Assembly: GCA_965221345.1 (NCBI GenBank)
Contig: CBDCSD010000001.1
Location: 2,170,001 to 2,234,000 of the forward strand
Origin: Bin5 sp965221345
GTDB lineage: Bacteria; Chloroflexota; Anaerolineae; Caldilineales; Caldilineaceae
Length of the DNA: 64,000 bases
Direction of reading: 5' to 3'
A program made the translations under genes and the position numbers. This document shows, piece by piece, positions 26,765 through 35,284 of this stretch (positions are counted from its first letter, which is position 1; each line of letters starts with the position of its first letter). Below the pieces are notes generated by a model. It did not search any database. It was not told the origin of the DNA and saw only the letters and a program-made list of their open reading frames with translations.

Positions 26765-27211
26765 ATGCCTGTTATGACCCAAGCTCAGACAGACGACCTT
26801 CTGCACAGCAACACGATCTGCCGCCTGGCCTGTGTGGACGCAGAAGGCGCGCCCTATGTCGTGCCCTGCTGGTTCACCTATGCCGACGGTGGCTTTTACG
26901 TCGTGCCCCGCGCCCGTTCGGCCTGGGCCGGCTACCTTAAAAACGATGGGCGCGTCTTTCTCTGTATCGACGCCGAGGACGGGCGCCGCGTATTGGTGAA
27001 GGGGAACGCAAGAGTGGTAGAAGAGCCGAACGTTGGCGGTCAGTGGGTCGCCATCGGCAAGGAGATGGCCGAACGCTACGGAGGCGCATCCGGCCTAAAA
27101 TATCTTGAAACAACCATGAAGGAACCGCGCTGGTTGTTCTTCATCGAAGCAAGCGAATCGCTGTCCTCCAGCGGCGGCTGGGCCGAGCGGTATAAGCACT
27201 ACCAATGGTAA
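26765..27211 (+). CDS. PPOX-class split-barrel protein
   Basis: 148 aa from the ATG at 26765 (M-P-V-M-T-Q-A-Q), which has CAGGAG 7 bases upstream; an earlier in-frame ATG at 26687 lacks a ribosome site. It resembles pyridoxamine-phosphate-oxidase-like proteins: C-R-L-A-C-V-D-A-E-G-A-P-Y-V-V-P-C-W, then K-N-D-G-R-V-F-L-C-I-D-A-E-D and V-L-V-K-G-N-A-R-V-V. It is only distantly similar to the divergent neighbour, so this is not a recent duplicate. A flavin- or haem-binding redox role is likely. No gene was seen in 27212-27382 after it. Confidence 0.82.
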   Translation: MPVMTQAQTDDLLHSNTICRLACVDAEGAPYVVPCWFTYADGGFYVVPRARSAWAGYLKNDGRVFLCIDAEDGRRVLVKGNARVVEEPNVGGQWVAIGKEMAERYGGASGLKYLETTMKEPRWLFFIEASESLSSSGGWAERYKHYQW

Positions 27212-27382
27212 AGGAGGACGCCTAGCGGGGATCTGGTGATTTGCAACTGGACTTCTGATTCCACGAAAGCCCAAGACGCATTCCGCCAAAGAACAAAGCT
27301 TGTTTCCCAGTGAGCTATAAGCTGGTATGGCACAACCGGAGATCGTGCCCATGGCGCTCACGGTCAAAATAAGACTTTCGGA

Positions 27383-27586
27383 TTAGGCAGTCTGGCTTTC
27401 GTAGGATTGAATGGATTCCTCTGACTCTTTAAGTGCTCTTGCTACTCTCGCTGCCTCTGCTTCTTCCAGGTTTTGAAAGTACAAAGCGTCTGGGTCAGAC
27501 AGGATTCCCGCCTCGATGGCGGCGTCAGTTCCTTCCTCTTTCTCGATTTCTTTGAAGGTTTTCCGCCGGGTCTCTGATGTAAGCAT
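27383..27586 (-). CDS. small acidic protein overlapping the BrnT-like gene, possible antitoxin
   Basis: 67-aa Glu/Ala-rich protein (M-L-T-S-E-T-R-R-K-T-F ... A-R-A-L-K-E-S-E-E-S). The ATG at 27586 has a strong AAGGAGG 7 bases upstream. It overlaps the 3' end of the BrnT-like gene by 62 bases in another frame, so the two are translationally coupled. The position matches that of BrnA antitoxins, which follow brnT, but the sequence does not show an obvious BrnA DNA-binding domain. It is probably a different antitoxin type; the family was not recognised. Confidence 0.6.
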   Translation of the reverse strand: MLTSETRRKTFKEIEKEEGTDAAIEAGILSDPDALYFQNLEEAEAARVARALKESEESIQSYESQTA

Positions 27587-28025
27587 CGTAATACCTCCTT
27601 CTTCTTGAACCAAGTCTATGTAAGGTAATTACGCGGGCAATTTCCTGGTTTTCACCCCGCCATACATATATGACGACATAGATATTGGAGTCAATATTTA
27701 TGTATTGCCCTATTCTTGTTTCTCGTGCGCCTGTGTTCGGATCAATATGGTCAAAAAGAGTAATGTTTATTATAGGCGGATGCTCGAATTCTCGAATCTT
27801 CTCAAAATCGATTCCGTGTTTCTCTATATTTGAACGATTCTTTTCCTCGTCCCATGTTATTCTTCCATCCCGAGCAGCGTTCCGCAACGAAGCGTGAGGA
27901 TAGGGAAACATGAAATACTGGTCCCACGGATCTCTACTCTCCGCAGTTTCTTCCTCCGATGGGCGATATTCAAATGATAACTTTAGTAAAATGTTGTCGA
28001 CATCTGTCCAATTCTTTTCGGTCAT
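27525..28025 (-). CDS. BrnT-like toxin with N-terminal extension
   Basis: 166 aa. From about residue 55 the sequence is BrnT-like: I-T-W-D-E-E-K-N-R-S-N-I-E-K-H-G-I-D-F-E, a middle strand with E-T-R-I-G, and V-I-Y-V-W-R. BrnT proteins are RelE-fold ribonucleases of about 90 aa. The first 55 residues (with E-S-R-D-P-W-D-Q-Y-F) are extra. The C-terminus runs past the usual end (R-R-R-R-Y-Y-D) into an Asp/Arg-rich tail overlapping the next gene. An alternative internal start at M-F-P-Y-P would shorten the extension. The ribosome site for the long start is weak. Confidence 0.65.
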   Translation of the reverse strand: MTEKNWTDVDNILLKLSFEYRPSEEETAESRDPWDQYFMFPYPHASLRNAARDGRITWDEEKNRSNIEKHGIDFEKIREFEHPPIINITLFDHIDPNTGARETRIGQYINIDSNIYVVIYVWRGENQEIARVITLHRLGSRRRRYYDAYIRDPAENLQRNRERGRN

Positions 28026-28190
28026 CAGTTATCAGACCAACTCTATCTCCGAATCGCTTCAAACTATGTTAATGTGCTTCCATTCATTTCGACAGACTAA
28101 GCATAGGCCATACAGTAGAGGCGGTCGAATGGGCCCATAATGGTCAATTGCCCTGAAGAACTGAAAATGTGAGCAAGAAAAATGGCATGA

Positions 28191-28517
28191 CTATTCAGCC
28201 GTCTTTTCATCCTCGTGCTGTAATATCTCCTTGATAACATTCTCTCCAAAACCTGCCATTCGGTAAGCCTCCTCACGTGAAACTCCTTCCATCCTCTCCT
28301 GAACACGCGCCCGCGCGCTGCGTAGCAAACGAAGCGCTTCCTCCCTTTTTCGGGCTTCCTTATCCTTTATCAGCTGTTCGTATTGCGAATACGAAACTAT
28401 CACCGCTGTGGGCTCTCCTCGCACTTTTATGACAACTTCCTCGTTTTTTTCGCTCGCAAGAATCAGCAACTTACCTAAACTCTTTCGAGCCTCGCTAGAA
28501 GATACGCTAATAGTCAT
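28191..28517 (-). CDS. Phd/YefM family antitoxin
   Basis: 108 aa. The N-terminal half is the Phd/YefM DNA-binding fold: S-S-S-E-A-R-K-S-L-G-K-L-L, then V-V-I-K-V-R-G-E-P-T-A-V-I-V-S-Y-S-Q-Y-E-Q-L. A charged helix follows (K-E-A-R-K-R-E-E-A-L) that normally wraps a toxin. No PIN, RelE or Doc toxin gene lies next to it. The BrnT-like gene begins 165 bases downstream and belongs to another toxin family. It is therefore an orphan antitoxin or part of an unusual three-gene unit. Confidence 0.8.
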   Translation of the reverse strand: MTISVSSSEARKSLGKLLILASEKNEEVVIKVRGEPTAVIVSYSQYEQLIKDKEARKREEALRLLRSARARVQERMEGVSREEAYRMAGFGENVIKEILQHEDEKTAE

Positions 28518-28674
28518 TTCCGCCCTCTCAATCCCTTGTCAGTCAGAAATCGCTTTCTGGCATTGTAGGGCGCGAGCGAACGTTCGTCAACACGCCTTGG
28601 TTTGCCAAAAACGGTTTCGGGCCTGCCCAGTTTGCTGCCTATGACGGCGGCGGCCTCGGTCGGGTTGACCACGC

Positions 28675-31600
28675 TCACTCATACCGCAGTGCCTCCGCCG
28701 GATAGATGCGCGACGCCTGCCATGCAGGCAGGATCGTAGTAAGCAACGAGAACAGCCAGGCCGCCGCCAGCATCCCGGCTATCGTCAGCCAGGGCGTCGG
28801 AAAGCTCTGTTGCGTCGCCAGGTCATAGGCCTGGCCTATCGTCTTTTCGCCCAGAATCAACCCCGTGATGCCCCCTACCAATATGCCGGTGAGGGCAATA
28901 AAGTTAGCCTCCAACACGAACAGCAGCGCCACCGTACTCGAAGGGAAACCTATTGCCCGCAACACGCCGATCTGCTGCCGGCGCTCTACCACCGTGCGGC
29001 TGCTGATAACGCCCAGTCCTGCGATGCCGACTACCAGCCCCAGTGCCAGAAAGCCCTGGAACAACCCCAGTATTCCCCGCAAAACGGCCTGACCGGCCGC
29101 GAACAGTTCTGAAAGAGGAGCTGCGTTCAATCCGCTGCTCAGCATCGACCGCTCCAGTGCCCGGGCTGTTTCGGTCAAGCTCTCGCCCTCCGCCACTTTG
29201 GCATAGAAAAAGCTTGGTTGAACAGGCTCGCCGTTAAGTTTGTCCAATATGAGGCGGTTCATCTGCATACTGCCCTCGGCCAGAGTCTCATCACTCTCCA
29301 ACACGCCGATGATCTGTACAGTGTGTGTTATTTCCTCCCCGCCTTCAAAGCCGGTAGGGCTGCTGATCGAGACCTCGGCCTGAACTCCGCCCATCGCGAA
29401 ACCCGCGCCTGTCATCAAGACATCGGGACTGTTGCTGAGCTCAACCAACACGCGGGGCAGCGTGCCCCCCTCCTCCAAATGGAATCCCTGTAACTGCATG
29501 CCCCTGCGCCAGGGCGGGCCCCCATTGCGCCCACCGCGCTCGAAGGGATCACCAGAACCGTCGGAATCTTCCTCGGGAGGACTCTCCACCCACCATGACG
29601 TGACCACCGCCACGTCATCCCGCTCAGCCAGCGCCTTCCAAACATCCTCGTCGCTGTTATAGCCCTCTGCCCGCATCTGGAACCCGTAATGCTGAGAGGC
29701 TTGCTTCGTATAGCCTTCATCGATGCCGGTCATGCTAACCGTCACCGTGCTGTCTACTCCAGCGGCGATCGGTTCCATTTGCCGCGCCGTCAACCCCATC
29801 TGCGCTACCGTTCCCAGAACCGCCAACTTCTCACTCGGGAAGTCCGACCGCCTTTCCGCCTCCTCGTGGATATCCGTTACCGGATCAAAGAAACTGAGCA
29901 GACTGGGCGATAAGACAATATCGAAACCGGCCGTCCGGTCTACGCTGGGCTCGGTAACCACCTCCGTCGCCCGGATTACCACACTCATCACCGTCACCGT
30001 CGTGATCACCATCGCAAACAGTAGCATCGCCGTACCAGTTCGGAATCTACTGCTGAGCGGGTAGGCCACTGCCGTTTTTAGCACAGGGGTCAGCGGCCCA
30101 ATCCCGCCGACCAGCCGCACGAGAAATCCCGCGATGCTGTCGGCGTTGAACATCACCACCATGATCGCGCCGATGATGATAAACGGTCCGCTCAACGCAA
30201 ACGAGAGAAGCGTGAATCCGGGATTCTGGTTGAACCAAGGCAGGTCCGTGCTGAGTAACGCGCTCCATGGCACGCCCCACAGCGCCAGCAGCCCCACGCC
30301 AATGACGGTATTCACCAGTCGTTGGCGGAGCGCGGCCTGCCCTGGCGTCCACCTGCGGCTCAGCCACCCGCCCCCCCAAGCTATACCTGCCAGCAGCAAT
30401 GTCCCGCCAAGAAATGCGACCGTCTGCCCGAATTCGGGGCCCAGCCAGACCAGAAATCCGCCTCCGCCAAGCAAAATTATCAGCGCCAACCCGCGTAGCG
30501 AGCGCCCCAGCCAGCCCTGCCGCTTTCCGTTCGAAGTGTCGGGCAAATTGCGAATCGCGGCGATGATATTAAGTCGGCTCACGTTCCACGAAGCGACCGT
30601 CACCACGACGAAAGTAAGTATGACGCCCAGACAGTAGGCGATTATGAGTGACGATGGCGCCGCCTGCCAATAGAAACGGATCGGCGCCGTGGCGCCCTCC
30701 ACCCGTTGCGCAATATTGTTGATGAGGCCGCTCAGAAAGCCGATCATTCCGTAGGAGACCAGCAGCCCAAGGCCAAGGCCTACCAGGGCCGCGGCCAGGT
30801 CGTAAATCAGCCCTTCGGTTACAAACATCTGGACCAGATGGATACGTCTCATCCCGACAGCGCGTGCGATACCCAATTCGCTGCGCCGTTCCGCGGCCAT
30901 CATTACAAAAATCAAAAAGATCAGCAGGACGCCGGCAAAAATTGAAAGGATCCCGAAGCTCGAAAACACCGTGCCCAAGGCGATGCCGCCCACCTCCGCA
31001 ACATCCGTGACGAACTGCTTGCTCAGCGGCGCAAGAACCTCGAAATCGCGAATACTCGTCAGGCTCTCCTCCAGCGCCCGTCGGTCGCCGTTGGCCAGAG
31101 GCAATGCTTTCAGCCAGTCCTGAACCGCCATGCTGCTCAGCGCCGCGCGCAGCCCCACTGAGATCTCGGCATCCGGCGGACCGGTGACATAGTCGACCAA
31201 CACGCCAATGTCCGCCTCGAAATTCGTGGCCTGCGTCCACAGACCGGCGATCTGCATGATGAAGTCGGGCGCGTTATTGTCCTCAAAGAGCGGATTGACC
31301 GGCGCGATCCCTTCCCTCTGGATTGCATCAGCAATCTCCGGCCTGCGCAGAACCTCCAACAGTGCGGCCAGTCGCGTTTCGTTGAGAGACAACGCTCGCA
31401 GTTGGTCGCTCACCTCCGACGTGTGAACCATCCCGCTGACCTCGTCGCCCGCGTTCGAGATCAATATGTTGTTAACCCTGCCCGTCATAAAGAGCAGTTT
31501 CTGTGCCTCGTCCGTATGCATCATGACAACCGGCAGGACCGCGCCCAGGGGCCCGGCCTCTGAGACCACCGCTCGTACACGGTAAGGTACCGGAATCGGC

Positions 31601-32808
31601 CCAATGAAAATCTCCAACAGATCGCCCGCCCGCGCGTCAAGCTGCTGCGCGCCCAATTCGTTCAGATACACTTCCCCCTGACGCAGTTGAAGTCCAAACT
31701 CGCCGAGCCTCTCGTCCACATCCTGACCCAACGTGTTAAGGTTTATCGAGTTCAACGCCTCCATCGCCGCCGCCAGCAGTTCTTCTTGGTTCGGCACGTC
31801 GAACCCCAGCATAGGCAACGTGGGGATCGTAATCGGCGTGTCCGCGTCCAGATTGAACTCCGCCAGATCCTCGTCGCTGATGCCCAACCCCTCCAGGCTG
31901 ATGACGTCAGCGCCTATCTCGTCAAGTATGTCGCTGGGGAAGCCCAGGTTGCGCAGCGTCTCAACCGGAAACTCCAGCTGCCGCAGCGTAAAGCTGGGAC
32001 CTTCTTCCTCCAGCAGTACAGCCCCGACCGCGCCAACCGCCAGGGCTGTCTCTACCAAACCCACTTCTTCCAACCCAAGCGCAGGTCCAATTTCGCTCGC
32101 AATCTCTCCCGATTGCTCCCACAGTCCAACCAAATCGACAAATACATCGCCTATCCCCGCCCGCAGATCGGCCGTCCGCACCTGCTCGCCGCCAACTTCG
32201 TGCAGCCCAAACCCGGTGTCATAGCCCTCGTCCACCGCAAATATGAAGCCCAGCGGCTCGCCCTGACCGGTACTGACATTGCGTATTATCGTCGGAAACA
32301 GAATCGAGCCGGCTATACCGTCTATCAGTGGATACGACGCTGCCTGCTCCTCCAACTGCGCCTGGCGTTCCTCGGTAATACCGGGCAGACCCTCATCGAG
32401 TACAGCGATCAGAGCATTCAAATCGCCGGCGGTGAGCGCATTCAAGAGTGCCGCGCTTTGCGGACTGCTTGCCGCCTCCGGGTCGATGTTTCCTCCATCT
32501 GCCAACTGGGTCAGGTCCATCAGGAAGGGCGGCGAAACAACCTGATCGATCTGACCATAAGCGTCTATCGTCTGCCGCCGGATCGTATTGTCCAGCGTGT
32601 CGCCAAGGCTGAGCGCCGACACGATAATCATCGTGCTCAGCGTGAGCCCGAAGACGATCAGCGTCGACTGCGTAGGCCGCCTCGGAATATTGCGGATTCC
32701 CAGCTTGCCGATGATCGGATTTCGCAGCGAGATCAGCGCCGCGCCGGCCAGTATCAGACCGAGGGCCACTGCCAGGTAGAGGGCAACCGAGTTGAGGATG
32801 CTACTCAT
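28675..32808 (-). CDS. FtsX-like ABC transporter permease, very large (1377 aa)
   Basis: Permease of the MacB/LolC type with two FtsX units. The N-terminus has membrane segments around residues 5-30 and 45-75, then a very long extracytoplasmic domain (about 80-630). A group of membrane helices follows (F-G-I-L-S-I-F-A-G-V-L-L-I-F-L), more helices from about 800, a second outer domain, and a C-terminal FtsX unit (G-V-L-R-A-I-G-F-P-S-S-T-V). It overlaps the ATPase gene by 8 bases, so the two are coupled. Such transporters extract or move lipoproteins, lipids or peptides across the envelope using mechanical coupling. It is about twice as long as a typical LolC/MacB. Confidence 0.88.
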   Translation of the reverse strand: MSSILNSVALYLAVALGLILAGAALISLRNPIIGKLGIRNIPRRPTQSTLIVFGLTLSTMIIVSALSLGDTLDNTIRRQTIDAYGQIDQVVSPPFLMDLTQLADGGNIDPEAASSPQSAALLNALTAGDLNALIAVLDEGLPGITEERQAQLEEQAASYPLIDGIAGSILFPTIIRNVSTGQGEPLGFIFAVDEGYDTGFGLHEVGGEQVRTADLRAGIGDVFVDLVGLWEQSGEIASEIGPALGLEEVGLVETALAVGAVGAVLLEEEGPSFTLRQLEFPVETLRNLGFPSDILDEIGADVISLEGLGISDEDLAEFNLDADTPITIPTLPMLGFDVPNQEELLAAAMEALNSINLNTLGQDVDERLGEFGLQLRQGEVYLNELGAQQLDARAGDLLEIFIGPIPVPYRVRAVVSEAGPLGAVLPVVMMHTDEAQKLLFMTGRVNNILISNAGDEVSGMVHTSEVSDQLRALSLNETRLAALLEVLRRPEIADAIQREGIAPVNPLFEDNNAPDFIMQIAGLWTQATNFEADIGVLVDYVTGPPDAEISVGLRAALSSMAVQDWLKALPLANGDRRALEESLTSIRDFEVLAPLSKQFVTDVAEVGGIALGTVFSSFGILSIFAGVLLIFLIFVMMAAERRSELGIARAVGMRRIHLVQMFVTEGLIYDLAAALVGLGLGLLVSYGMIGFLSGLINNIAQRVEGATAPIRFYWQAAPSSLIIAYCLGVILTFVVVTVASWNVSRLNIIAAIRNLPDTSNGKRQGWLGRSLRGLALIILLGGGGFLVWLGPEFGQTVAFLGGTLLLAGIAWGGGWLSRRWTPGQAALRQRLVNTVIGVGLLALWGVPWSALLSTDLPWFNQNPGFTLLSFALSGPFIIIGAIMVVMFNADSIAGFLVRLVGGIGPLTPVLKTAVAYPLSSRFRTGTAMLLFAMVITTVTVMSVVIRATEVVTEPSVDRTAGFDIVLSPSLLSFFDPVTDIHEEAERRSDFPSEKLAVLGTVAQMGLTARQMEPIAAGVDSTVTVSMTGIDEGYTKQASQHYGFQMRAEGYNSDEDVWKALAERDDVAVVTSWWVESPPEEDSDGSGDPFERGGRNGGPPWRRGMQLQGFHLEEGGTLPRVLVELSNSPDVLMTGAGFAMGGVQAEVSISSPTGFEGGEEITHTVQIIGVLESDETLAEGSMQMNRLILDKLNGEPVQPSFFYAKVAEGESLTETARALERSMLSSGLNAAPLSELFAAGQAVLRGILGLFQGFLALGLVVGIAGLGVISSRTVVERRQQIGVLRAIGFPSSTVALLFVLEANFIALTGILVGGITGLILGEKTIGQAYDLATQQSFPTPWLTIAGMLAAAWLFSLLTTILPAWQASRIYPAEALRYE

Positions 32809-33571
32809 TCGTTACAATCTCCCCGTCCTTCATCTGTACAATGCGCCCGCACAGTGAAGCCACCTGCGGGTCATGGGTGACAATTACGAAGGTCTGCCCC
32901 TGCTCCCCATTTAACTTCTGCATCAGCGCCAGCACTTCAGTCGAGCTGCCCACGTCCAGATTACCCGTCGGCTCGTCCGCCCACACCAGCGCCGGGTGAT
33001 TCACCAGCGCGCGCGCTATCGCTACCCGCTGGATCTGTCCGCCGGAGAGCTGCATCGGCCGGTGGGAGGCCCGGTCGGACAGCCCGACACTGTCCAGGCT
33101 CTCCAGCGCCCGTTCGCGCGCCCGCGCCGGCCGTACGCCGCTAACAAGCAACGGCAGCTCCACATTTTCAACCGCAGATATCACCGGCAGAAGGTTGAAT
33201 GACTGGAACACGAAACCCATCCGCCGCGCGCGATAATCCGTTCGCTTGCGGTCATTCATGTCGGCCAGCGACGTGCCTTCTATCGTCACTTGGCCGCCGT
33301 CGAAACTGTCCAGGCCGGAAAGCGTGTTCAGCAGTGTCGTCTTGCCGCAGCCGGACGGCCCCATGATCGCCACCATTTCGCCGGTCTCGATCGTCAAGTC
33401 CACGCCGCGCAGCGCGTGGACCTCGATCTCACCGTTGCGGAAGGTCTTGTGTATCTGTTCGGCGACCACGATTGGCGCCCGCTTCCCGTTCACCTCGCCT
33501 TCCCTATACCCGCTCTCTTCGACCGGCTCCACCTGACTGCCCGGCGCCGACGGTGTGATTGTCTGGCTCAT
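32801..33571 (-). CDS. ABC transporter ATP-binding protein, LolD/MacB type
   Basis: 256-aa ATPase for the FtsX permease. All motifs are complete: Walker A G-P-S-G-C-G-K-T-T-L-L, Q-loop region V-F-Q-S-F-N-L-L, signature L-S-G-G-Q-I-Q-R-V-A-I-A-R-A-L, Walker B V-W-A-D-E-P-T-G-N-L-D and H-loop V-T-H-D. The first about 30 residues are a Ser/Glu/Pro-rich leader not found in most homologues, so a downstream start is possible. The stop codon overlaps the permease start. The HlyD-like protein at 8.4-9.7 kb is a conceivable but distant adaptor. Confidence 0.92.
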   Translation of the reverse strand: MSQTITPSAPGSQVEPVEESGYREGEVNGKRAPIVVAEQIHKTFRNGEIEVHALRGVDLTIETGEMVAIMGPSGCGKTTLLNTLSGLDSFDGGQVTIEGTSLADMNDRKRTDYRARRMGFVFQSFNLLPVISAVENVELPLLVSGVRPARARERALESLDSVGLSDRASHRPMQLSGGQIQRVAIARALVNHPALVWADEPTGNLDVGSSTEVLALMQKLNGEQGQTFVIVTHDPQVASLCGRIVQMKDGEIVTNE

Positions 33572-33740
33572 TGTGTTTTGGCTCGTTTCGAATAGATGGG
33601 GCGCACAAAGCGCTCAAACGTACCTGGAACAAATGACTGGCATGATATACTTCGCTATACGCTGCGCCCTCCAAACCGTTTCACCTGCGGCCGGTCAAAG
33701 ACGCGTTGACCGCTAACTCTAGGATCAGGAGTCGCTTGAA

Positions 33741-35096
33741 ATGAAACTTCTCACCGATTCCCAAATGCAGGCGTTTATCATCAACGGTTTCGTGACCGTC
33801 AAGGCCGACTTTTCGCCTGCATTCCATGAATCCGTGCGAACACAGGCTGAGGCGATATTCTCAACCGAAGGCAATCCCGGCAACGACATTCTGCCCAAAA
33901 TACCCGAACTGGCCGATCTGTCCACGCACCCGGCTGTCACCGGCGCGCTGACCAGCGTCCTCGGCCCCGGCTACGCCATGCACCCGCATCGCCACTGCCA
34001 CTTGACCCCGCCGCAACAGCCTGCCCAGCGCCATCACCAGGACAGCTACGAAGATGACCAAAACGTGCGCCACCACCGTACTCGCTGGGCGATGGCCTTC
34101 TACTACCCCCAGGATGTGAACCCACAGATGGGGCCGACATCTGTTCTTCCTGCCTCACAATACTACACGAGCCGTAACCAGGCAGAAAGAAAGGACGAGG
34201 CGCTACTGTGCGGCGATGCCGGCACCGTCACCATCGTCCACTACGACCTCTGGCACCGCGCCACGACCAACCGCAGCGACCGCAATCGCTTCATGATCAA
34301 GTTTCTCTTCTGCCGCATGGCCGAGCCGACCGCCCCCAGCTGGAACTGTTCCGACTCTGCATGGCGCGATCCTGTCGCCGACGCAGCGACGCCCCTATTG
34401 TGGCAAAGCGTATGGAACTGGTATTTGGGGAACGAAGACCTTATAGAGTCCCGGGACGGCGCCAACCACATAGCCGCCACCGTCGCCGAAAAGAAGGGTA
34501 GGGCCGAAAGGGAAGTTGACCACCTTCCCGAATCCACCCAGTTGGAAATTGCTTATAGGTTATCCAGCCAGGGGGAGACCGGCACGGCCGCGCTGATGGC
34601 AACGTTGGCAGAAGATACAGAGGCACTGCTCGACCACAACCTGGCCGCTCCGCATACCAATCCGAGCCAACTAATCTCCTGTTTCGGACTCAGCGCGCAG
34701 GGGGCCGCAGCCGTCCCTGCCCTTACCAATGCGCTTACTACTGGAGAATGGCCGTTACGCGCGGCCGCCGCCGACATCCTGGGCGATATCGGCCTTCCCT
34801 CCAGACATGCCGTTCCTTGTCTTCTAAACTCTCTTGAGGATCAATCGGAGTGGGTGCGGCGCAACACCACCGAAGCCCTGGGCAACATCGCTTTGCCCGA
34901 GGCGGTCCCCCGGCTCGCCCGCTTATTGACGGACGACAACAGCCAAGTCGTCCGCCACAATGCAGCCCTCAGCCTTGCCAAAATTGGACCCGATGCTGAA
35001 AGTGCCCGCGCTGCGATGACGAAGTCTCTGGAAAATGAGAGTGTTTACGTACGCGGCAACGCACGCCTGGCACTGGCCCGCATCGGCGAAACGTAG
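33741..35096 (+). CDS. phytanoyl-CoA dioxygenase-like domain fused to HEAT repeats
   Basis: 451 aa. Residues 1 to about 200 form a PhyH-type Fe(II)/2-oxoglutarate oxygenase domain. The metal triad is H99-x-D101 (H-H-Q-D-S) and H172 (D-L-W-H-R-A-T-T-N), with an Arg-rich stretch just after for 2-oxoglutarate. Residues 280-451 are HEAT-like repeats (A-V-P-A-L-T-N-A-L, A-V-P-C-L-L-N-S-L, A-V-P-R-L-A-R-L-L) each with A-x-x-A-L-G/A-x-I-G. HEAT arrays bind proteins, so the oxygenase may be targeted to a partner or modify one. The gene stands alone; its neighbours are the ABC pair (divergent) and the LRR protein (convergent). Confidence 0.82.
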   Translation: MKLLTDSQMQAFIINGFVTVKADFSPAFHESVRTQAEAIFSTEGNPGNDILPKIPELADLSTHPAVTGALTSVLGPGYAMHPHRHCHLTPPQQPAQRHHQDSYEDDQNVRHHRTRWAMAFYYPQDVNPQMGPTSVLPASQYYTSRNQAERKDEALLCGDAGTVTIVHYDLWHRATTNRSDRNRFMIKFLFCRMAEPTAPSWNCSDSAWRDPVADAATPLLWQSVWNWYLGNEDLIESRDGANHIAATVAEKKGRAEREVDHLPESTQLEIAYRLSSQGETGTAALMATLAEDTEALLDHNLAAPHTNPSQLISCFGLSAQGAAAVPALTNALTTGEWPLRAAAADILGDIGLPSRHAVPCLLNSLEDQSEWVRRNTTEALGNIALPEAVPRLARLLTDDNSQVVRHNAALSLAKIGPDAESARAAMTKSLENESVYVRGNARLALARIGET

Positions 35097-35284
35097 CAAC
35101 TGTTCTGCGGCAAATCCGTCCTCAGTGTTGTGAAGCACAAAAGGTATCGACCTACTCCTCTTTCCCTCCATTTTATGGAAAGCCTGGCCACTTAGCGACT
35201 GAAACTGAGAATCTTTGTCGGGGAGAGGTCAGTAGAGAGGAGAGAGAGGTATTCTCTCCTTTCTCTCTCTTCTCTACCCGCAGG

